Below are positions 51,126 to 64,000 of a stretch of 64,000 nt of DNA, in pieces (position 1 is the first letter of the stretch; each line of letters starts with the position of its first letter). The stretch comes from Parus major (lineage: Eukaryota; Chordata; Aves; Passeriformes; Paridae). The notes under the pieces were generated by a model. That model saw nothing but the letters and a program-made list of their open reading frames with translations, did no database searches and was not told the DNA's origin. The stretch is taken from positions 27,291,634 to 27,355,633 of the forward strand of contig NC_031776.1 in the NCBI RefSeq assembly GCF_001522545.3, in the 5' to 3' direction. The position numbers and the translations under genes are program-made.

Positions 51126-54100
51126 AAGACACAGCTCTCCTTCTGGGCCTGCAAACCACAACTTCTGTCTGAAATCCCCAGCATCCTCCCTGCTCCTGTG
51201 GACATTTAGAATATAGTTTAGATAGGGGGAGAAAGAGAGAGAGTCAAGAGAGGTGAATCCAAAAAACTGGTGGCTAGAGGTATCAGGATGACAGGAAAAA
51301 CAGATCCAGGGAAACTGACAATGGAAGCAGAGGTGATGAACACTAACCAAAGAGCTCTGGATACAGGGATGCAGTCAGAGCTACTGGAAACAAACCAATG
51401 GTAAACAGTGATGGAACACAACAAACACAATCCCTTCTTCCTGTATGCAGCAATGACTTGGCAAAGAGAGGCTGAAAGAACAGACCAGTCTCTGGGAGGG
51501 AAGGGTAGTAATAAGAGAAAAAAGCCAAAACGTTATGTGAATCAACAGAGAAAGTGGTGGCAACTTCATCAAGAAAACGACCCAGGATCTGTCAGTGGAA
51601 ATGCAGTTGCTGTTGGTCACAGCTGAATAGCCTTTGCCAAAGGCTTTGAAGTTTGTTTCTTGGCAGTGGTGATGTGGATGGTAAAGGTGGCAGCACAAGT
51701 AGCTGACCACCACCATTTCTGAGACAGCAAAGGACCCCAGAGCAGGGCTCTGGTTTTGATGGGTTACCCCAGGGACTAAGTGGCCCTTCACCACCACTCT
51801 GAGCTTCAGGCTGTGCTTCCCTGAGCACGGGGAGCTTAAGTCAGAACAAGCTGTTCACTTTTTGTCTTCTTGCAAGTGTCTCCTTGGAAAGAGAGAACTC
51901 AAGTGGGGGCTGCTCTGTGGAAATCTCCAAGGAGCACCATCCAAAAGGGCTGGGATACATGGCAGGGGGAAGGGTGCTCAGCCATCTAAGCCATGGACTT
52001 TCTTTCCTAATTACACTTTTTTTCCAAGATATAATTATTTTGCCTGCTTTGTCTTCAACTTGACAGTCTGCTGATCTCAGAGTCACCACCCCACATGCTG
52101 ACCTGGCAGAGCTCCTCTCCATCCTTTCCTAGAATAGGGGTATGTTTATTTAAAGCCCTTATAGACAAAATAGACTTCACAGAATCAGCAAAACTACTCC
52201 TATGATTCCCACTTCCATAACTGCCTTATACCTCTGGCTATAAAATTTCACCCACCCCTTCTTCCCACACCTACACAAAGCATTTCATTCCAACTATGCA
52301 GGGAACAGAAGCTGTAAGTAGATATTATCAGCATTATCCCAGACCCTCCAAAGTCAATGAACTATTAAGTTAAGCAGTCACTGCAGCAGGATCTGAGTAC
52401 TTAACTATTAAATAACTGAAATTAACCAGCTGTCTTAATGCAGGGTTATTCTATGTCCACGTTAATATCAGGTGAACTGCTACAGCACACAGTTACAAAA
52501 AGTACTTCAGTCTTCTGAGAATTTGTATTTGCATATTTCCTCTATGATGTCTGATAAACCAAAGGAAATCCATTACATTCCAGGTTATGCAGGGTCACCA
52601 GCCATGATCAGAGTTATTCAACTTAATGTAGCTCCATGACAAATCAGACAAATCAGTCCTGAATGATTTGTGCTGAATGCTACAGAACAAGAAGGAACTT
52701 TTTACTGTGGGCAAGGATTCCCTGAGATGAGATGCAGTCAGAGCTCTGAGCAGTCTGGCCTTTGTCCTTGCAATTTTCTCATTCCATCAATACTGCACTG
52801 AAACCCTGAAGATCATCTCACTTTTTCACTGATGTAGTAGTAGTATGCACATCTGGTACCAGGGGAAAAGACAGAGCCCTGTCCTGTCACTTCAGATTTG
52901 TCATAGAAACTGAGGACTCTCCCTCTAGAAGAGCATTTAACAAAGAGCCCTTGTTCTTTATCACCCTGCAAAGGGGCATGGAGTTCCCAAGAACTGAAAG
53001 ACTCCAGGGATGCAGCTAAGGCCATTGATTTTCTCTCTGCATCTTCTCCACACAGAAATGATGCTCCAGAGCAAATTCCCTCCCTAAATCTGGTAGCTGG
53101 AAGTACAGGCATCCCAGAGGCCTTTTGTTCACCAGCTTTTCCCCACACATGACTTAAGATTGCTGAATTTTAAAGGCTGCTTCATTGTGATTCATTTGCC
53201 TTAGAAAGATTAAGCCCTGAAGTTTCACCCAGAGTTCACTTTAGCTTCCTCCATAGATTGGAAGGCTTTTATAAAAACAGTGGCTAAATCAATGAAAGAA
53301 GGCATGATAGGTTTCCTAATGCATGGTTAGGGAAAAAAAAAATAAACTTACAAATAAATAGAACTGTAATCCTAGTCTGTGCTGGACCACAATTTTCCAT
53401 GGATGTTCTCGGTGTCCCTCTTCTACAGATCCTTTGACCCATCATAGCTGTGCAAGTGCTCATCCTGCATTCCTGCAGCCTGCAGGAGCCCTGCACAAAG
53501 GGATTGGTGTCATGGTAGCTCCCAAATTACCACACAGCCTCCCTCAGAAACAATGTGCACACCTAGATGGCCCAAAATGGAGCAGACATCTCAGATATTC
53601 AAAGGGATTTCCTCTCCCTCATTATCCCATATCATCTGAGACTATCCCTGGTGTTGAAGACAGAAGTACTTTAAATATTTCTCTTCTTCAGTCTGGTGGC
53701 CAACACCCCAACTGTGAACAGCTTTATTTTACACTCCCAGCTCCAGGTGAGACCACTGACAGACACATCTCCAGGGACTGGCTTGCATGATAGGAAATCT
53801 GCAACGTGCATTTATCTTTGCTACCTTGCCAGTTCTCTAGGCCAAACATTATTAACGCAGACAATAAAGCTAAGGGAGAAAAAAGAGATACTGTGCCCAG
53901 CCTTGTCAGTGAAACAAATTTACCATTCCCCAAACCAGCCTTTTCTGCAATTTCCATGCCCATACCAGTGCAGCAGGTGTGTGCCTATCTGGGGATGTTT
54001 GATTATCCCACACTGAGGATTTTTAAAGCCCGTGGGAGCTAGAGTTAAACCTGGTTGCCACCCGTTCCTACTGTGAACACTCTTTCAGGAACATGCCTAC

Positions 54101-54598
54101 AGAGGAGCAAGTCTGAACGTTTTGGTGGGTTTAAAATAGCTCTCAACCAACTTGAGAAAAGCAGGTCTGGTTTGGGGAGTGTTTCTGGCAGGGCTGGCTG
54201 AGAAGGCACAAGTTTGCATTTGTACTTTTGACTTCTCTGTTGTAGGCATGATAGTGCAAGAACTGTGCCGATTGTTATGTTCTGGTATGTCCAAACAGCT
54301 TTTCCCTTCCAAACCCCTTCACTTCTCCTTAAAGGGGGAAAACTAAACTCTTTTACTGTAAACCTTCCCACCTGCTGGCAGGCTAATTCTCACCAGAGGG
54401 CGTGCACTTTCTTGGATATCTACTTTCCCAGACATTCTTGATAGAGGTAACTGTCTGCCCAGGATTCAGATGGATTTTTTTCAGGTCCTGGTACACTGTG
54501 AATATATGGCATGATAGGAAATGGGAACGAGGTATGACAGCTCCTATCCTAAGATACAACTTCTAGATTGGTGTGGGACATCACACAGTGATTAAGTC
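51126..54598. other. Non-coding stretch, no gene recognised
   Basis: A purine-rich G/A stretch lies at about 51223-51257. A frame on the - strand at 51381-51797 (about 138 codons) and others at 51592-52122 overlap each other and have no recognisable domain. The segment 52260-52350 faintly resembles an L3 tail. Confidence 0.6.
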
Positions 54599-55035
54599 AC
54601 CCTGGGAATTAAAATGGAGCCCATTGCAGCATTGGCTGCAAATTCAGAGCAGACTGAGCAGACTGAGCAGTTGGTGCTGCAAGTGCCAGAACGCACAGAG
54701 GCTGGTTTCCTCCTCCTTCCTTGCATCTTGTGGCTGACCCACTTGCTCCAGCTGAGCCTTCTCTGCAGTTTTGGCACTTACAGAAGTTTTGCCTGAGTTG
54801 ATGCCCCAACTTTCGTTCAGGGGAGCACTGACACCGCAGCATTTTGCCTCCAGCTGCGTGTTCCCCCACACTGCTGGGCCGAGGGTCCCGTGTTCCCAGC
54901 AGAGCCCTGGAGCCCACAGCACCAGGGAGCAGGCACAGTTTCCATCTGAGGTGGGGAAGGGAAAGGCACTTTCCAAAGAATCTGAACAGACCGATGTGAG
55001 CGCCACAGTCTGAGTTAACATCAGATTTCAAGTGG
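54599..55035. other. GC-richer stretch with overlapping open frames, no gene call
   Basis: Locally higher GC and some CpG. Two - strand frames overlap in different phases (54609-55031, about 140 codons, and 54644-55021, about 125 codons), and a + frame covers 54771-55013. Mutual overlap in several frames is what GC-richer DNA with few stop codons gives. The peptides show no domain. A 9-bp direct repeat (gagcagact, about 2.7 copies) sits at 54647-54670. Confidence 0.5.
54647..54670. repeat. 9-bp tandem repeat, about 2.7 copies
   Basis: 'gagcagact' is repeated twice and followed by 'gagcag'. It is perfect over its length. Confidence 0.8.
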
Positions 55036-57289
55036 AAGAGCTGCTGGCGACTTGCCCAGATTCCCTGGCCTGCTGCCTGCCAAGTCCTCAGAGACTATTT
55101 TTATCATTATTTATTTATTAAAATTAACTGTCTTGGGGCTGGACCGCAGACAGACAGAATCTAAAAATGCAGACACTCAGTGGAAAGCTAGCTGGAAGGT
55201 AGGTGGAGAGGTTAATAATAATATCTGGTCCTGTCCCATTGAAGGGCAAAAAACCCCAACCTTCTAAGACAGTTTGTGGCTTCACAGGCTTAAATTCTTG
55301 CAATTCTTCTAGGCACCAGGTTGCCTAGAAAGACAAGATGCTGGCTCACCTGGCAGGTACATGTGCTGTTTGCACACAGACTGGCAGACTGGGCCACAGC
55401 TTATGAATTTGGAGAAAGGTCATGAACTAGAAGGAGCAAGAAAACAGTGCTGTGAAGGCTGACAATGTACCAATACTGAACGCGAGACCGCTTCAAGGAG
55501 CAAGCTGAATCAGGAACTGATCCTTCACTACAAATCATTTTTATCTGCTGGGATCCTCTACAAGGCACTCTTATTTTCCTTTGGCTGCCTGACACCACCA
55601 AATTATACCACATAGGATGCTTGAAAGTGAGCAGCCATGCCAGCTTCTGCTTCTAGATACCTTTCATTTTTCTAGTGCCTTACAAACCTAAAGAGAAGTT
55701 CTCCCCAACCTGTGCTGAAACCAAGCCAAAGAGGCCATATATCCCACACTTATCCCAAACCACACTCTGCTATTTGGAGAATGCAAATCCAGTCAAAGCC
55801 ACAAACAAAATGGATTGTTCTAAAATGCATTTCCAGATGGATCGCAATGAATGAAGTACAGAACACCTACAAAGAGATTTTCATCTTCAAAAGGAACCAG
55901 TGCATCTGATCTCCCCAAAAACCAGGTCTGGGAATGGGGAAACTATGGAAAGAGAGACTATCTCTTTCTACAACAGAAATACTTCACACTCAGATGAATG
56001 CTTTCCACCCACAGAACATAAAGCATTTTTTCTAAAAGCAAGCACTATTCTGGTTTCACTCAGAATAGCAGAAGGCATGTAAACCACTTGCTCAGGGTCA
56101 CGCAATACAATATGGCATTGTCAGCTCTTTGACCTTGCTTTTCCAGTGCTTACCTTGCCCTATTGTGCTGCCTGGACAATGTGTTGATAGACAACAGGCT
56201 TTCTAATCCGACAGAGCCCTGTAAATCACAGCTACCAGTCTGCCCACATCGTGCCTGGCTTTAACTGATTCAGGAGCTGGCGGCTGTTGCCACCACAACA
56301 CTGATGCAGGAAACCTCATCGTATTCACACATTAACAGCATGAGCCTTGCAATCATGACACAGCACACCGCTGGGAGTGCCACACAGAAATCACACTCAC
56401 TTTGGATGCTACTGGACAGACACTCTCCTGCAGGATCAGAGAGGGGGTGTCAGGAGTTCACATGGCTCACACAACTGTCCCCGTGGTAGGACATTTACCC
56501 TGCTTTCTGTGGGATTTCTTGATGCAAGCAGATTCACAGGTACAATGATGCTTTAGCACACTCTGAAAAAAAGCCAGAATGTGTGTGGATTACCTCATAA
56601 ATTCAAGGTCTCTCCTTCTTGCACTAATCCAGGCCTGGAATTTCGGTGTCTTCTTTAGGCAGATTGAAATCACAGTCCAAATCACTGCAGTGTTATCAGC
56701 ACAAGATTTCAGTAACACCTTACCGACTACATGGAAGTATCTCCCTAAAGAAAGCTTATTCCAAGCCTCACAGCCTATCAAACATAAAGCACAAAAATCT
56801 TCTCTTCTCCTATTTAGAACAACACTTTAACTAGGAAGGCCATTTCCATGAGATGTGCACACATTTCAAAATGTAAATATAGCAGAGCAGGAAAAGAAAA
56901 AGGACTCTTTGACTGCTAATGAATCACCCTTGTTGAAAGCTTCCTTTGGGGCATTCTGCCATCTGAGTCACTTTGCTCTGCATGCTTCTTAGCTTGGCTC
57001 TCTCCAGGCTTCGTTCACCTGACTTCCTTCTCTTTTTAGGTTGTAGGGATACCTGCCTCTGCTTTTTAAATTCTGTATTAGACAGGCAATGGGTGAATGT
57101 ATGGGTAGAGATATTTTAAGGGGACTGTAAGGACAATGATGAAGGGGACAAAAGCATTCTTTAAAACAGCATTTTTCTTTCAAGAGCAATCATGGTACAA
57201 TCAGAACAGCACTTGTATACCACTCCTCATCTTCAGTAGAACTTTGCTAAACATTAACCAGCTGCTCTTCATATCAGTTGTGGCATGGA
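55036..57289. other. Non-coding stretch, no gene recognised
   Basis: The string 'aaccacttgctcagggtcac' at 56082-56101 looks like the central motif of a MIR/L3 tail, but the flanks do not support it well. No coding sequence is recognised. Confidence 0.55.
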
Positions 57290-57405
57290 CTCTATAAACA
57301 TGCATTAATTTCCTCATCAGTTTAACAAAGATTAAATTGATAAATTAGAATGAGTTGCTAGAGAGCAGGGCTTTAATTAAAGACATGCATGAGGACTTGG
57401 GCCCT
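57290..57405. other. Possible conserved non-coding element (weak)
   Basis: AT-rich and non-repetitive, with several homeodomain-type cores: 'gcattaattt' (57302-57311), 'gattaaattgataaattag' (57330-57348) and 'ctttaattaaagacatgcat' (57371-57390), which includes the palindrome CTTTAATTAAAG. It has the look of an enhancer-like conserved element; this is unproven from one sequence. Confidence 0.22.
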
Positions 57406-60400
57406 TCTTAAGCCCTATAATCTGGCCTACCTGTTAACAGAGGAAGTGTTAACTGCTTTCTCCTCTTTTACTCTGATGCAATCCAGGTCAGATCCCATTA
57501 GTTAGATGCATTTAACCATATATAGCCACTTCAAGAGCTGTGCTCTGGCCAGTTTCTCACACTGAGCTCAAATAAAATTTCACCCACACAAGCACTAACA
57601 AGCATGCTATGTGTCCTGTCTTCCCCTGTATCATCTCAAACTACCCTTCTCCCCCTTCCTCAGGCAATTTCAGATCCAGTCAGTTCCCAGGTTTGGGTCT
57701 CTACGTGCCCCAAAGATGTCTGTTCTGCCACAGCAAATGCTTCATTTGGTGGCTGTGCCAGGCTATCCAGGTTCATAGTGTGCATTAAACCAGGCCAGGA
57801 GATTTCTCTTCTGCTGAGGAGAAATCACGTCTGGCAAGCACATCCCTGACCAGCACTTCATCCAACAGAGGAGGAGTCAGAGTTCTCTGTCTTAATGAAT
57901 TAAGCTGTCACTCCTTCATCCTCAGCAGCTCTCTCCCCTCCACCTAGCCCTGGCAGCCTCCACCTGCTCCTTCTGGAAGAGGCATCAGCAGGTAAAACAT
58001 GACTTCAATAAAAGCATGGGAAGAAAGTTGTGTGAAGCCTACCCTATGCAAAAGCTCAAGACCCCACATTCAGGATTTGCTTTAGCATAAGATCCAATGC
58101 CCTCCACATAACACTGCTGCACGTAACTACTGATCTGTGCTGCTGGGCAAGGGCAAGCAGAGGGAAAAGTATTCTGCAGAGTACTCTGATTTGCCTCCTG
58201 AAGGTTTTCTGACATGATTAGACAGTGTAAAACACTCTGCAAAGAGAAACTGAAATACACCTGCTCAGCTGTCGTGCTGACTGACTCACAGAATCACACG
58301 AACATCCAGCCTGACTGTGGCCCAGGTGACACCCAGCTTCACCTATTCCCAGGCCTGCCTGCTCCTGGTAATTCTGCACGTTCAAGTTTTGATCTACAAA
58401 GTTAACTCTGTCCAATTACACAGGCCTGGAGCCTGGAAGAAGAGGTAGTGGCAGCAACACAAAGACAGGGCACAGGGATCTGCCAGCAGCGTGCATTAGA
58501 TGGATACTGACCCTTGGATGATTGAGCTTGCTGGCAGTCTGCTGTGTTTACAGTTATACAGCAGATGGTTCCTTTAAAACAGAAAAGCTCAAAACAGGAG
58601 GTAGCCCTACCACCAAGTTGTTTAGTGAAAGTTTCCTACAATTTTTCCATTGTCAGTCCCAGCTGAGAGATGTTTGTTATGGAGAAGTCACACGTGAAGA
58701 AAGGACAAGCACGTGCGTGCCAGGAAATTTCTTAGTCCCAATATAGGATCTGTGACAAGACATTGTGGGTCTCATTTTCAGAGTGTTTCTTCCACTCAGC
58801 CCCTTGTCCTCTCCTCCCTTCACCCTCTTCTTTGAATCCTCTTTCATACAATATTGAGCAATCATTACCCACTCAGCCTGGTGTCATAAACCCACAGCCC
58901 CCTACCAAGAGAGCAGCAGGTCTTGAGCACACTTGGCCCATTTTGGTGCCACAGCCAAGACTCTGCACTTCCCTACATCCTACACAGCAGACTGCTAGTT
59001 CAGCTAGCTCATGAGATTTTGCTCCGCAGGCAACAGGTAACACTTCACAATTCATTTTAATTGCAACTTCTTTGTAGTTTTTTCCTTTATTCAAGGGAGA
59101 GAAGAAAATTCAAAAAATGCTTGATCCAGCCCAGATTATAACACGATCCTTGCTTTCAAAAGAACAGAGGCAAGTTTACTCTGAAAATAACTCCAAATGA
59201 CATCTCACAGCTGTTCTCCTCAGCTCCATGCACCATCCCACTGATCCTCCTGGTTTCTCAGGCTGTTGTCCTTGCCATCTCCATACAGGCCTACAAGGCT
59301 CCTCCATCTCAGAAAGGTGTTTCCTGTCTCCTCACACACACTCTCTCTTTTGCACCCCAATTTCAGTTTGACCCTTCCCAGGGTCCCACAGACCGAACTC
59401 CACCATCCCATATATCTCACTTCTCAGCAGTGAGCTGCCACTGCCTTCTTTTTCCATGGATGGCACGGAAGGGGTGGAGAACAGTGGAAAACAGGCAGGC
59501 AGGACTGCAAGCACAGAACTCAGCAAGGAAACTGTAGGGAAGCCATCAGCACCTCTCAGTGCTCGTCCTTTACCTGCACACCACAGACCAGGCCCTTCCT
59601 CTTCAGTCCAACACACAACGAATTTTCAATAGTAACCTCTTCCCTTCTGCTCCCACACATTCAAATTTAAAGCTGTATTCCCACAAAGAACAAAACCAGA
59701 CACCAACCCTCCAAGTCTACTGTATTTTCTTTAATTCCTAGCAGAAGTCTGCTGCTCAGAACTTAGTTAAAGGCGCTGTGAGAACCTTTTCTGTGCTGCC
59801 ACACCAATTTCCACTGCAGATCACATCAGTAATCAGCATGCTGTGGTATGCAGGAGTGGTCAGGCAGCTCATGCCTGTTCAAGTGCAGCTACATTCAAAA
59901 GTTGGACTGAACAGTAGGAAACACAGAAGCCCACAAGCTTATTATTTATTCTGTAGAAATGGCTAGAGGCAAGAGGAGGCAGTCACACTGTTTAGTCAAT
60001 GAAAAATGCTCTTTAGGAAGATTTTAGATGTCTAAATTCACAAGAACCACTTAGGAACTTTCAGATGCCTGAGGCATACCATGCTGAGAGCCAAGGCACC
60101 ACAGGAAAGAATAGCTTTGGAAATTTCATTTCACATTTCAACCAATCCAGTAGGATGCAAGAAGGTTCTACTCCTTCCTCAGACCTCTCCTAAGCTCCCT
60201 CATTACTGAGGCTGGAATGCCAAGGACCTCAGGAATCCATAACCATTCCCTTTGTACTGCAAGGTAGGTGGGTCAAGCCAGCTGTCCCATAAATTCACTT
60301 CAGTAAATATGAGATGCTGCACAACATAACCCAACCCACTTTCTTCTGGTCCCACGACCTCACCATGATCAAGACAGACAAACTCTGTGCATGCTCATTC

Positions 60401-63246
60401 AGGAGGATCAGCCCAGAGTCTTCATCACAGTCCTCAAACACCCCAGCAGAGAGAGGAATTCTGCTGGCTTCAGGGGCTGAGCCAGCCCCAAATCTTGGAT
60501 TAGACACGTGATCACTGAAGAGAGCTATAATGCAGCTCTCCAGACTCAAATCAAGGCAATGCTCACAAACACAGCTGTGCAAAAAAAATTAAAACAAAAC
60601 AAACTCGCTATGCCATACACTGTTCCCTTAGGACAAGTTATTCTAGTCTGAAAAAAACAACAAAAAAAGAAGTAACTTTTAGTAAACATAGCTAAGTGGA
60701 AACAAAGCTCAGCCACCCTTTTCTGCACCTTCAAGGCAGATGCTAACACATGCATCTATGCAAACAACAGCCCCAGAACATGAACCAGTTCAGAGCACAG
60801 ATATGGAAAGAGGTGCTGGCACAGCTTCCTTGGCCATTGCTGACAATGCTGTTTTGTCCTTCCATAAAGCTGTTTTGTTCTGGGCCTTCTTTAAAAATTC
60901 CATCATGACATATGTGCAAAGTGCCAGCATGGATAAATGTGCTCCTCCAGGATTATTTTCCCCATGGTTAATATTCCAGCCCCCACAACCTCCTCAACCA
61001 CAGTCTGTTCCACATGCTCTATACTTCACGAGAAGGAATACGCTGTTCTGCCCAACACAGTTTCTGTCCATCTGACCCTGCTACTCCCAGAAGTCACCAA
61101 GCACTCCTGGGGCATCTGCTTTTCATGGATTTTGGAGCTGCTTTGAAGGCATCCAGGATGACTGAGCTTACACATCCTTCATGAACTCCATCCACCTCTG
61201 AATCACATGAGCCAGTGCTCCTGATGACCCAAAATCACGGCTCAATGCACATTTCTGTTCCAGAAAACATGTTATCCATCAGCACAACAGCCCAGGACCT
61301 TGGTGCAAGGAAGTTGGGAAACACTTGAGTATTAATGCTAGCTAAGTGAAAAACCTCCTGATTTCCTCAGCAAAACAGCACTTGACCCACATTCTCTAGA
61401 AAGCAACAGCTTTCATGTTACTCTGTGCAAACTCTACTTAGAAAGAAAAAACAACTGACCCACATTTGAACTGTCTCAGTAATCAGTGGTGCATAAGAAA
61501 GGCTCCCAAAGTAACACCATTAACCTGGTGTGTTATCTCCAGTAGATGGATTCTCTAAGACAATTTCACAGAGACTAATGCTGAACTTTTTCTTGCCTAC
61601 AGCATCCGCTCAAAGCAGAGCTGGTTTCTACATACTCCCATCCAGGGCAATCATGTCCTGCTTCTGGGGAAGCAACCAGATTCGACCCCAAAAATATACA
61701 TCCTAAACCACCAGCTTCCTATGAAGAGACACTCTAAAAATATGACCTTTCAAGCATTCAAAAATAAACCTAGATGTCTGGTCCATGGTACAATGAGAAA
61801 AGCCACACAGGAAGGCCTGCGCCAAAACTTCATTATTGATTTAACACGTCCCATCTACACTTCTATGTCCTCCCCCTCCTGTCAGTGACTTGTAGGTCTC
61901 TTCTAGTATTTTAATCTCTTACTTTTCTATAATCATTGAGTATTCAACTGCAAGGTTTTTTACCCCAGACTTTTCCTATTCCGTTTCATTTAAAAAATAT
62001 TCTGGAACAATTCAAATTTTGGTTAAGAATGACTTCATGTATATGGGACTTATACACATGCTATCTGTACCCCAGCATACACTTCAGAGCCATCACTCTT
62101 CACCAATACACACTGGACATCACTGATATTTGAAGGCCTTCTTCCCTGTGATAGTTAGTTCAAGAAGATGGATAACAGAAGAATTGCTCTGCAGTTCCCA
62201 CCAGCAGATTCCTTTGCCAGGCGCCGCCACTTGCAGCGCAGCTCATCAGAAACCAGCCCAATGTTCTGCTGAAAGGAGGTCAGAAACCAGGAGTGACAAA
62301 GCACATCAGGGAGAGATGGTGCTGGATGTCTGTGAGGCCCAGCTGCAGCACATGGGCAAGTCATGGCCTGATTTTCCAGAAATAGGGATCATTTCCTCTG
62401 CAGCACTGGTAGCAGAGCAGGCAGGTGGGCCAGGCGCGGCAGCAGAAGAAGGAGGCAGGATGCCAACATAAGCCTGAAGCAAATTAAATATCAGAAGGCA
62501 GCAGGTTCCTTTGAGACTGCCTGGTTGCTCTTTTGGCAGAGGAGAAAAGCAAGCCATTAAAGAGGCAGAATATACCCGTGTCAACTTCATTTGCAGCACT
62601 AATTGCCATGCACGTGCACTAATTGCCCTCACATGAAGTGTAAGGGACTGGGCACTACTTGAATCCCAGGCAGTAGGTGAGTCTTCCAAGTATCACTTGT
62701 TGGATCATGCTCTCACCACACATTCCACTTGTACCAAAGAAAAATGGAAGGAATCAGTACAGTCTTGTTTTTTTCATAAAGTTATCTACTGCAGCTTACT
62801 TAGAGACCAAAAAGGAAACTTTAACCAGACCGCCAGAGATATTCAAAACATTAAAGTTTGGAGCTTCTTACCTAGGTAAGAGAAAGTAAAAGGCACTGAA
62901 ACAAACTGTTCCCTGCTGTCACTCTGGAGGACAGAGCAATGGAGCTCTATCCTGCAGCCACCTTCTGTGACTGCTTTTTCTTTTGTCAGTAATAGCAACA
63001 CTATTTGATTGTTCTCAGTAAGAGAGGATGGCTGTCAGGGCTCATCCTAGTTACCTGCACAGGTCAGAAAAATAAACACTGGTGGTAGGAACACAAAGCT
63101 GCACTGCCTGGGGACTTCTCCTGGGGCTGTTTATGTCACTGAGGAGGTGAAAGCAAGGAAAAAGCAGAGAGGGAGGACTGCAGCAGGTGGACAGATCATG
63201 CTTGGCCATCCTCTCTCCTGTTTTTTTAAGAGTTTCCTGGAAAAAC
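57406..63246. other. Non-coding stretch, no gene recognised
   Basis: About 6 kb with no callable gene. A-rich tracts occur at 60581-60605 and 60651-60672. A 12-bp string 'gcactaattgcc' occurs twice 20 bp apart (62596 and 62616). A slightly GC-richer patch with a few CpGs lies around 62220-62240. Frames such as 62130-62471 (+) and 62306-62689 (-) overlap antisense and are taken as chance. Confidence 0.6.
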
Positions 63247-63435
63247 AGAATTGTGAGACAGTGGAACAGATTGTCCAGAGAAGCAGTGGATGCCCTATCC
63301 CCAGCAGTGTTTGAGGCCAGGATGGATGTGGATCCAAGTAACCTGGTCTAGTAATGCTCCTGTACATTCCAGGGGTGTTGGAACTGGGTAATCTTTAAAG
63401 TCTCTTCCAACCCAACCATTTTGTGATTCTACAAA
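63247..63435 (+). mobile_element. CR1 LINE 3' end
   Basis: This is the avian CR1 3' end in order: 'tgagacagtggaacagattg' (63254-63273), 'tccagagaagcagtggatgc' (63274-63293), 'cctatccccagcagtgtttg' (63294-63313), 'aggccaggatggatg' (63314-63328), 'aacctggtctagta' (63340-63353), 'gttggaactgggtaatcttt' (63377-63396), 'cttccaacccaaccatt' (63404-63420) and the tail 'ttgtgattct'. It is 5'-truncated to about 190 bp with no intact frame. Its subfamily differs from the 16.5-kb copy in the central block. Confidence 0.92.
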
Positions 63436-64000
63436 AAAGGGGTTTATGTCCTTCCCTCCAGCAAAGTATGAAAGCAGCATATGTCTCTATCCGGATGTTA
63501 ACATGTCCCTAACATCCTTCAGCTGCATTTGCTCCCAGCTCATTAACATTCCTTTCTCACTAGATGATACCCACCCCCCTAAACTGCTTGCTCAGGTGTG
63601 CAAGTGCACCTCCCAGACTATTTTGGTCCAAATATATGGGCTAAGCTAATTTTGGGTGAGTTGGGCTGCAAAAAACATTTCAGTTACCAAGTTTTACTGT
63701 TTGACAGTAATGGTATTGCTGCTGAAGAACATACACAACTAAAAAAAACCTGGAAAACCAGACTCAATGATCCATTACAACATAAGTGAAGAAGAGGAAA
63801 TGCACCTCTCACTGCTAAATTTTTTTACAGTATTTCTTCCCATTTGTTTGTTTGTTTTTTTCCCAGGACCTACAGAGAAGTCAGGCTGGAGAGAGATACA
63901 GGAGACACTGCAGACACATCCTCCACCAGCATGTCTCTGGTACACTGCAGGGTGTACAAGACAGATGCCTCTCAGTAATATGAGGATTGATCAGTGTAAA
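63436..64000. other. Non-coding stretch, no gene recognised
   Basis: A (TTTG)n/T tract is present at 63843-63863. Short + frames (63446-63649, 63598-63789) have no recognised domain. Confidence 0.55.

Noticed and set aside
51381..51797. 138-codon frame on the - strand
   Set aside because: Overlaps several other open frames and reads as low-information Ser/Leu/His-rich peptide without motifs.
52680..52760. 'gaaggaactttttactgtggg', recalling a CR1 internal segment
   Set aside because: The downstream 'gtgactgagcactggaacag' type block is missing.
54609..55031. 140-codon frame on the - strand in a GC-richer patch
   Set aside because: Two other frames are open over the same bases, so the lack of stops is compositional; no domain.
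56082..56150. MIR/L3-like 'cttgctcagggtcac' string
   Set aside because: Only one block matches; not enough to call an element.
58286..58300. 'tcacagaatcacac', resembling the reverse CR1 tail
   Set aside because: No CR1 sequence continues to the right of it.

Overview
This window looks like about 64 kb of gene-poor, intronic or intergenic nuclear DNA from a bird. The base composition is AT-rich and CpG-poor, as in vertebrates. There is no bacterial-style gene packing, and open frames are short and scattered over all six frames; the longest I noticed is about 150 codons, which chance alone can give in this much sequence. The recognisable interspersed repeats are almost all truncated 3' ends of CR1 LINEs. 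Three end in the avian-type octamer tail (ATTCTGTGATTCTGTG or its reverse complement). One is of the much older type also seen in turtles and crocodilians. I see no Alu, L1 or B-type elements, which argues against a mammal. Whether the bird is a passerine or another group cannot be decided from this sequence.

Layout. 1-7 kb: unannotated, with small A/C-rich tracts. 7.0-7.5 kb: ancient CR1 3' end, + strand. 10.2 kb: probable MIR/L3-type ancient tail. 11.2 kb: T/G tract and a 19-bp AT-rich tandem duplication. 11.5 kb: CR1 3' end, - strand. 16.5-16.8 kb: CR1 3' end, + strand. 17.74-17.84 kb: 29-bp minisatellite. 22.0 kb: a fold-back hairpin. 23.0 kb: a short, dense CpG cluster. 25.5 kb: a TATA-like box followed by a splice-donor-terminated block, a candidate untranslated first exon. 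27.25 kb: a candidate short terminal coding exon on the - strand. 33.05 kb: a second CpG cluster. 44.54-44.99 kb: a 15-N assembly gap between two near-identical 220-bp copies, very probably an assembly duplication. 51.0 kb: second MIR/L3-type tail. 54.6-55.0 kb: a GC-richer stretch with no convincing gene. 63.25-63.43 kb: CR1 3' end, + strand. Three AT-rich blocks (13.1-13.4, 45.9-46.0 and 57.3-57.4 kb) look like possible conserved non-coding elements, but this is an impression that only alignment can test.

No protein-coding gene, RNA gene, CRISPR array or endogenous virus can be supported with confidence. I found no convincing new biological system. The best leads are the assembly artefact, two weak exon candidates on opposite strands about 1.7 kb apart, and the CpG micro-clusters.
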